Positions 58,142-64,000 of a DNA stretch of 64,000 bases are shown one piece after another. Where the stretch lies: NCBI GenBank assembly GCA_018902385.1, contig JABSSW010000039.1, positions 372,001 to 436,000 on the forward strand, given 5' to 3'. The notes under the pieces were generated by a model. The model saw only the letters and a program-made list of their open reading frames with translations. It was not told the DNA's origin and ran no database searches. The number at the start of each line of letters is the position of its first letter. Within the stretch, counting starts at the first letter, position 1. A program made the translations under genes and the position numbers. This stretch comes from Physcia stellaris. Lineage: Eukaryota; Ascomycota; Lecanoromycetes; Caliciales; Physciaceae.

Positions 58142-58733
58142 GGGTTAGGAGTCTACTTCTGTACACCAGACAGCGCAGAGGAAGTGAATTGAGAGAGGCC
58201 CAGCGACTGGAATAGACTTTGTAGCAGAAAGCGCCATGTACTTGAAGGGTGTAAGGGTAAAGTTGAATGAAAACATTTAGTATTGATATTTGTTGATGGA
58301 CCTATGGCATGCGCTTTGAATGGAAAAATCTGAAAGAATTCTTGGACGTCAAGAGACTATGCAATTTCTCTTGACAAGAGATTGTTTCAGCCTCTGTGAA
58401 TGCCGAACTAATAAATGCTCTCTGACACACGTCCCAAGCCTTCCTAGAAAACCGATACGAACAGACTTGTTCCCATTTTTTTAAATTACCTATCGATAGT
58501 CATTCGTCAGTATCTCCTTATCTCCTGCTTAAGTTGACAAACCAGGACGTAGCGACTTCTCGGCAGCAATATTCAATAATTCGGTACCGGATCACCTCGC
58601 TGACCACACGGGAAAAAAAACAGCGCGAAAACACCCCCAATGAGTTGTGCTATTTCAGTGACCTCTCAACTACGAGGTCATTCCGGCTGTTTCATGCACG
58701 GGCAAATTTCTGACCCTGGTTGCTTGGCATCAC

Positions 58734-58745
58734 TATATATATAAG
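58734..58745 (+). promoter_or_regulatory. TATA-box-like sequence
   Basis: TATATATATAAG is the strongest TATA match I noticed in this window. It lies 24 bp before an ATG (58769) that opens a 66-codon frame, and about 710 bp upstream of the FAD oxidase start. Confidence 0.4.
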
Positions 58746-59084
58746 CGGGCCCGGCCAAGCAAGGGGCCGTGCCCGTGCGTGCGATACGTCTCTTTTCTGC
58801 AGTCCAGGTCGTTTCGAGCTGCTTCCGTAAGCTGAACCTCCAAGCTTGTGACAAGCCTATGAGAACATCAACAAGAACTTTCTCATACCAAGAGATACAT
58901 CTATCGCTCTGGACAGAGCAAACCAGCATGTCACTACTCCAAACAATCAGAAGCTACATATCTAACTGAGATAGATTGACTGCGCTCATGACAGGGACAA
59001 CACCCATGACATAGAATTCTCTCAGATCCAACCCATGTTCACTTGACTCCAAGAGGGTTATGCACGAAAACAGATTCTCGGCAT

Positions 59085-59093
59085 CGGAGGCCG
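59085..59093. promoter_or_regulatory. CGG-N3-CCG site upstream of the FAD oxidase
   Basis: CGGAGGCCG lies about 360 bp upstream of the oxidase start, with the same half-site spacing as at 42642 and 44487. Confidence 0.4.
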
Positions 59094-59450
59094 AATACGG
59101 TGTGGAACAGAGAACTCGGTCGGCGTCGATCCTTGCCTCAGCTTTCCATTATCGCGTAAGCATTTCGGTGTCAGCTTCAACGCCGATCTATGCACCCCAG
59201 TCGAGGAGAGATTTGCGATGATCGCCAAAAAAAATCAAAGACAATTCCGTAATGTATGCTCTCTGGCGAAGGGGCTTCGCCGTAATGTGACATACGCCAC
59301 ATTTGTAATGTATCTGGCCCGTTCAGCCAGAGGATCTGAGTAATGAGGCAAGAGTCTGGCCCCCAAAGTAACAAGTAGATGTATCTAGAGTCCATGGACA
59401 CCTTCAAACGAAAATTCCAATTCTCCTTCATTTGGTTTTAGCTTTCCCTC

Positions 59451-61205
59451 ATGGCTTTCACAATGTTTGACATATCTCGTCACTCAATGTTACAGTCAAT
59501 CGCTATAATTGTCCCACTTCTGCATATTTTGACCCCTGTCACTGCAGACGCAACTGCGAATGACTGGGACGCTTTAAGCAGTATACTGAACGGCAACCTG
59601 CACAAATCTGCACCTTTCGGCCAACCATGTTTCTCTACCTTCAACGGGAGCCTATCTACTGAAGACACAGCTCAGTGCACGGTTATTCAAGATAATTACC
59701 TAAACACCTCGTTCCGAACCTCGACGTATCACGGCACCATTCACAACCAATGCGATGCATGTTCTTCCGACCCAATGGCACAATGCCTCCTCGACCCAAC
59801 GAATCCATTCAAGATCCCGACTTCCGAAGTGTGCAACCGCGGAATTCTCTCAGAGCGGTACATCCAAGTCAACAACGCGCAGGATGTTCAAGCCGCGCTC
59901 AACTTCTCGCTCGAGACGGGGACTACGCTTTCGATAAAAGCGACTGGGCATGATTACCTGGCGCGGAGTTCACGAAGAGGATCGCTTGCGCTGTGGACTC
60001 GCAATCTCAAGAACATGGCATTTCATGAAGCGTTTGTTCCGGCTGGCAGCACGAGTAAGCACGAGACGTATCGAGCTATCACCATCGGAGCAGGCCTCAA
60101 TGTCGGAGAAGTCACCCGCTTTGCAAACACACATCAGAGCACAGTCGTAGGTGGCTCCAGCACCACCGCCACTGCCGCCGGTGGTTTCTCGCTCCTCGGT
60201 GGTCACGGTGTGCTCTCGCCTACGTATGGGCTGGCGGTGGATCGCATCCTGGAGATAGAAATTGTCACCGGCGATGGAGAACATCGAATTGTAAATGCGC
60301 ATCAAGGCGCTGATCTCTTCACGGCACTACGAGGTGCCGGAGCCGGATCCTTTGGCGTCGTCCTCTCCCAAACCATCAAAGTGGAAAAGCGCTTCCCAGT
60401 CAGCTTCGCAACGCTAGCACTCACCACCAGATCGCCGGCCGAGCAACTCGAGTTTCTCGCGCTACTTGCTGAAAGCACGCCAGCTCTTTCCAAAGAAGGC
60501 TGGGGCGGCCCAATGGGGTCTTCTTTCGTCGCTCTCGTGAACCCTATACATCCAGACATAACTTCGGCGAATGCATCTAGCGCCCTCCAACCACTCATCA
60601 AATACGTCAATGCACGAAACGGGACCGTCAGCTTTGTGAAGTATGCCTCATACTTCGAATTCTACAGACAAGCACTCGAAGGAGCGCCCGAGACCAGTGT
60701 TGGGACATCAACATTTGTCACATTCCGCACAGTGCCCAAGTCTTTCAACGACGACCCTTCAAACCACGCCAAACTGTCTTCTTTCTTCGCGCATCTCATT
60801 TCCCAGGAACTCCAACCAACGCTGTTCCTCACCACGCCTGCCAATGCCCCGGTGCCAGATCACACATCCTTACACCCCGCCTGGCGGGACGCGTACTGGC
60901 TTCTGGGAACTCAAGTCAGCTACGCTTTCAACGCGACGCTCGAGCAGCGGAAGACGACGACGCAGAAGCTGCAAGCTGTGACGAAGATGTTGGAGGAGTT
61001 GTCGCCTGGGAATGCATTCTACCCGAACGAGGCGGATCCGTGGACGGTGAATTGGAAGGAGGGGTTCTGGGCTGACAAGTATGAGCACTTGGTTGCTGTC
61101 AAGAAGAAGTATGATCCACATGGCTTGTTCCAGTGCTGGAAGTGTGTTGGGTATGAGGAGGAGAAGTTTCAGGATGGGAATTGTTTGCGTGCGTTTCAGG
61201 TGTAA
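59451..61205 (+). CDS. FAD-linked oxidoreductase (berberine-bridge-enzyme type)
   Basis: A flavin oxidase of the PCMH/BBE family, probably oxidising an alcohol or amine on the cluster product. It is a single exon of 584 residues. The N-terminus has a signal peptide (SIAIIVPLLHILTPVTADA), so it likely enters the secretory path. The FAD domain begins near NRGILSERYIQVNNAQDV. The covalent-attachment His is likely that of ATGHDYLARS. The second cofactor strand is GGFSLLGGHGVLSPTYGLAVD, where the Cys used by bicovalent family members is not seen, so a single FAD link is expected. The C-terminal BBE segment has FYPNEADPWTVNWKEGFW and YDPHGLFQCWKC. N-glycosylation sequons are frequent. Chaetoglobosin and pyrichalasin clusters contain FAD oxidases; whether they are orthologues is inferred. 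Confidence 0.92.
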   Translation: MAFTMFDISRHSMLQSIAIIVPLLHILTPVTADATANDWDALSSILNGNLHKSAPFGQPCFSTFNGSLSTEDTAQCTVIQDNYLNTSFRTSTYHGTIHNQCDACSSDPMAQCLLDPTNPFKIPTSEVCNRGILSERYIQVNNAQDVQAALNFSLETGTTLSIKATGHDYLARSSRRGSLALWTRNLKNMAFHEAFVPAGSTSKHETYRAITIGAGLNVGEVTRFANTHQSTVVGGSSTTATAAGGFSLLGGHGVLSPTYGLAVDRILEIEIVTGDGEHRIVNAHQGADLFTALRGAGAGSFGVVLSQTIKVEKRFPVSFATLALTTRSPAEQLEFLALLAESTPALSKEGWGGPMGSSFVALVNPIHPDITSANASSALQPLIKYVNARNGTVSFVKYASYFEFYRQALEGAPETSVGTSTFVTFRTVPKSFNDDPSNHAKLSSFFAHLISQELQPTLFLTTPANAPVPDHTSLHPAWRDAYWLLGTQVSYAFNATLEQRKTTTQKLQAVTKMLEELSPGNAFYPNEADPWTVNWKEGFWADKYEHLVAVKKKYDPHGLFQCWKCVGYEEEKFQDGNCLRAFQV

Positions 61206-61927
61206 GAGTAGAGTATAGAGTGGAGACGGGAAGTGGTTGGGCTGTTATATTGGATTTGATCGCACTCGTTTTGCATTTCAACATGTATATTCTTTGCACA
61301 CATGCACACACACACACACGGGCGGGAGGGGAATAGGTAGGAGTTTCCTTCTCAATCTAGCTATAGAACGGGAAATTTGACTATGCGATGCCTTATACAC
61401 GCCAAATGAAAGAAATGAGTATGGCAGTGTGATGATCTGATTTTTTTTTTCGATGAGAGTATCTCTTGAGACAGAAAAGCTTCACCTCTGTCCATGCTAT
61501 CGTTTCTGAAAACAAGGGCCCCGATAACGCTACGCCAAGTGCACGGCCTCCATAAGACCACACAGAATCATGAAACAATTCGATCATGTTTCCAGCGCTC
61601 AGATCTATCTGTGGCGGTAAGAAACGAAAAATGATGACTCCATGTCTCACAAAATGCGGTGTACCGGCGCCGAGGCCGACCTTCGACGCCGAACGCAAGG
61701 ATTTCGACCTCAATCCTGCAACAGCACGAATACCGGGACACTCGGTAAACCCACCAGTACCAGGCAGTCCGGTATTGGAAGAAGCGTGCACATGCCCTCC
61801 GAGGTTGTAGAATGCTCCAGATTTCCACCTTCCAGATTGCCAGCCGTTCGTTCCTCCTTTTCCAGACTTCCTGCCTGGTATTTTCACTAGACGATTGGAC
61901 GAATACTTTATTTCCTTTTGACCAACT
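61206..61927. other. Intergenic, upstream of the BVMO
   Basis: About 720 bases. A short CA repeat lies at 61301-61319. Open frames on both strands are without recognisable content. CGGTGTACCG (CGG-N4-CCG) near 61657 is a possible regulator site. Confidence 0.5.
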
Positions 61928-64000
61928 ATGGCATTCGAGACGGAAAATGTAGCTGGGACGGCCCTCCACCCGTTGGAGATGCTAGATCTCGACTTCGATG
62001 CCATCACAGCCAAGTACCAAGAGGAGAAAGCGAAACGAATGCGCAAAGATGGCGTCAAACAGTTCAAAGAAGTCGTGGGGGAATACGCACAATTCAACGA
62101 CGACATCTGGGCCAAGCCACTGACGCGCGATCCAACGTTCGCGCAGACCAAGGTGCTGATCGTAGGTGCTGGGTTCGGCGGCTTGGTCACTGCCGTGGAT
62201 TTGAAAAAGGAAGGAGTCGAGGACTTCTTGGTTGTGGAGAAGGGAGGCGATTTTGGCGGGACGTGGTATTGGAATCAGTATCCTGGTACGGATCGTCTAC
62301 ATTAGAAATTGAGCGGTACTGACATCGCCTAGGCGTGACATGCGACGTGGAATCGAGCATCTACCTCCCCTTCCTAGAAGAAACTGGCTATATACCGGAA
62401 GGACGTTTTTCGTACGGCCCCGAGATCCGCGAACATTGTGAGCGCATCGTCACTCATTGGGATCTGAAACCGAAGACATACCTCCAAACGGAAGTCACGT
62501 CGATTGTCTGGGACGAGTCGCTGCTGCACTGGCGCATCAGCACGAATCGCTCTGACACCTTCCTTGCGCAGTTCGTGGTCATCGCGACTGGAACACAGCA
62601 TAAGCCGAAGCTCCCGGGTCTAGCTGGAATCCACGACTTCAAGCGTGACCACTTCCACAGCAGCCGATGGAATTACGACATCACCGGCGGAGGTCCGACA
62701 GGCAATATGAACAAATTGAACAATAAGACGGTTGGCATTATTGGGACAGGTGCGTCCGCACTTCAGCTTGTACCCAAGTTGGCTCAAGATGCAAGGAAGC
62801 TGTATGTCTTTCAGCGCACTCCTTCGACCGTCAGTTATCGAAGTGACCAAGCACCGCACGCTGCAGCCTTAGGACCGGGTTTCCAAAAGACGAAGATGGA
62901 TGACTTTGCTAGGATACTCCAAGGAGAGCTATTGGACGTCGAATGCACCGCCATCGAAGGTCTCGAAGATTTCACCCTACGAGCCATCCACGAGGAGGCC
63001 AAGGCGGCCGGTGTGACTGTGCAAGACCAAAAATCATGGACTTGATGCGCCTCGCTGACTTCCGGCTCATGGAGAAACTCCGAAAGCACGTCAGCGATAC
63101 GGTCAAAGACCCCCAGACAGCAGAGAAACTGAAACCATGGTACCCATTCATGTGCAAGCGCCCGGGCTTCCAGAACGACTACCTAGCGACCTTCAACCGC
63201 CCTAATGTCGAGCTGATCGATACGGATGGGAAAGGCGTGTCGCGTGTCACCGACACCGGCGTCGTCGCCAACGGCACGGAATACGAAGTCGATCTCCTCA
63301 TCTACTCCACGGGATTCGAGTTCGAAGTCGGATCCAACTTCCATCGGCGTACGGGTATCACTCTCGTCGGGTCCAGAGGCCAGACCCTGGACCAGAAGTG
63401 GGAAGGTCAGGAAAAAGGTCCTTCGACCCTTTTCGGCATCCACATCCGCGACTTTCCGAACTTGTTCAACATTGGCCCGGCCCAAGCGGGCGTTACTTCG
63501 AATCAAACGCACAATATCGTCCTCGCGGGCGAGCATATCGCGAAGGTAGTCCGGACATGCTTAGATGATCCGGCACTGAGAACCATTGAGCCGACCGAAG
63601 AGGCTGAAGAGGCGTGGGGCCAGGAAATCGAGGCGGGTACTGCGATGAGGTTAGACTTCCTAAAAGACTGCTCGCCGGGATACTATAACAAGGAAGGAAG
63701 GCCCGAGGAGATTCCGGCAAGGTGGGGCATCTATCCAAAGGGGATTGTTGCGTGGGAGAAAGTGATGCAGGAGTGGCGCAACGAGGGAAGCTTTCGGGGG
63801 ATGGAGGTGCGCTCAGTTATGTCTTCATGCTCTTCGAGGAGCATCGACGAGAAAGGGTTCGTCCTAGAGGAGCAGCACAAGGTCGCTATAGCCGACACGG
63901 AAAAGCCTCGAGAGAACGGCATGAGTGGGATGTTGGAAGGGGAAGTCAGGGAAACGCTTAGAACAGCACCAGAAGAAGTCAACTATAAGCCCGAGGCATC
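61928..64000 (+). CDS. Baeyer-Villiger monooxygenase, frameshifted and partial (runs to the right edge)
   Basis: A flavin monooxygenase of the BVMO class, which inserts oxygen next to a ketone. In cytochalasin E the homologue CcsB makes a carbonate. Exon 1 is 61928..62285; exon 2 starts at 62333 after a 47-nt intron. N-terminal FAD motif: VLIVGAGFGGLVTA. FGGTWYWNQYPG follows. NADPH motif: GIIGTGASALQL. The BVMO fingerprint reads FKRDHFHSSRW, with Arg where Gly is expected. At 63029-63033 the frame breaks: the first frame stops at 63043-63045, while homology resumes one base out of phase (IMDLMRLADFRLMEKL, then KPWYPFMCKRPGF and IYSTGFEFEVGS). A one-base loss in the A run explains this. The second part is open to base 64000, so the C-terminus may be outside the window. 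It may be a pseudogene, or the break may be an assembly error. Confidence 0.85.

Larger units (their letters stand above)
58142..59450. other. 1.3 kb upstream region of the FAD oxidase
   Basis: No gene is supported. It contains a TATA-like run at 58734-58745, CGGTACCG (CGG-N2-CCG) near 58583, and a CGG-N3-CCG site at 59085. The TATA run and the 66-codon frame after it are treated in the findings. Confidence 0.5.

Noticed and set aside
61393-62190. 265-codon minus-strand open frame
   Set aside because: It runs antisense through the first BVMO exon and its promoter; no recognisable domain.
1-64000. CRISPR arrays, tRNA or rRNA genes, complete transposons
   Set aside because: No regularly spaced repeat arrays, no tRNA B-box with clover-leaf context and no transposase or reverse-transcriptase motifs were seen by eye; a tRNAscan or RepeatMasker run would be decisive.

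Overview
The window is genomic DNA of a filamentous ascomycete (Pezizomycotina; Dothideomycetes would fit, but the sequence does not fix the class). The evidence is many 45-100 nt GT-AG introns with CTAAC/CTGAC-type branch sites, an Argonaute with a QDE-2-like layout, an Hsp104 of fungal type, two long Zn2Cys6 regulators and a giant fungal PKS-NRPS. I rebuilt the gene models by reading splice sites and checking that reading phase is kept across each intron. They are sequence-based predictions without transcript support.

Left part (1-30 kb) is mostly conserved core genome: an Argonaute cut by the left edge, a six-exon glutamate decarboxylase, a very long GRDA-repeat protein with a one-base frameshift, a small conserved protein, a Zn2Cys6 regulator, a gene-poor 3.4 kb stretch, an adenine/adenosine deaminase, a carboxypeptidase Y, a proline/glutamine-rich protein of unknown function, and an Hsp104 disaggregase with a heat-shock element and a stress-response element upstream.

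Right part (30-64 kb, running off the right edge) is a secondary-metabolite gene cluster. Its core is a 4020-residue PKS-NRPS (KS-AT-DH-MT-degenerate ER-KR-ACP-C-A-T-R). Next to it are a trans-acting enoyl reductase, a CrtC-like (Diels-Alderase family) protein, a Zn2Cys6 regulator, a serine hydrolase of the cytochalasan type, a short-chain dehydrogenase, a small lipocalin-like protein, two P450s, a berberine-bridge-type FAD oxidase and a Baeyer-Villiger monooxygenase. An R-type PKS-NRPS with trans-ER, Diels-Alderase homologue and alpha/beta hydrolase is the core set known from cytochalasan pathways. In that model the PKS-NRPS and trans-ER build a polyketide-aminoacyl aldehyde, hydrolase-assisted ring closure gives a pyrrolone, the Diels-Alderase homologue forms the isoindolone-macrocycle, and the oxidases decorate it. 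No transporter or O-methyltransferase is seen inside the window.

Three genes show damage or assembly faults: one-base frameshifts in homopolymer runs in the GRDA-repeat gene (C run at 7774-7777) and in the BVMO (A run at 63029-63033), and a missing 3' splice AG in the second P450. Non-coding points of interest are two perfect 20-bp palindromes with an 11-bp tandem repeat at 10.2-10.4 kb, a 107-bp MITE-like inverted repeat at 55.8 kb, a nested hairpin upstream of the cluster regulator, and CGG-N3-CCG sites in several cluster promoters.
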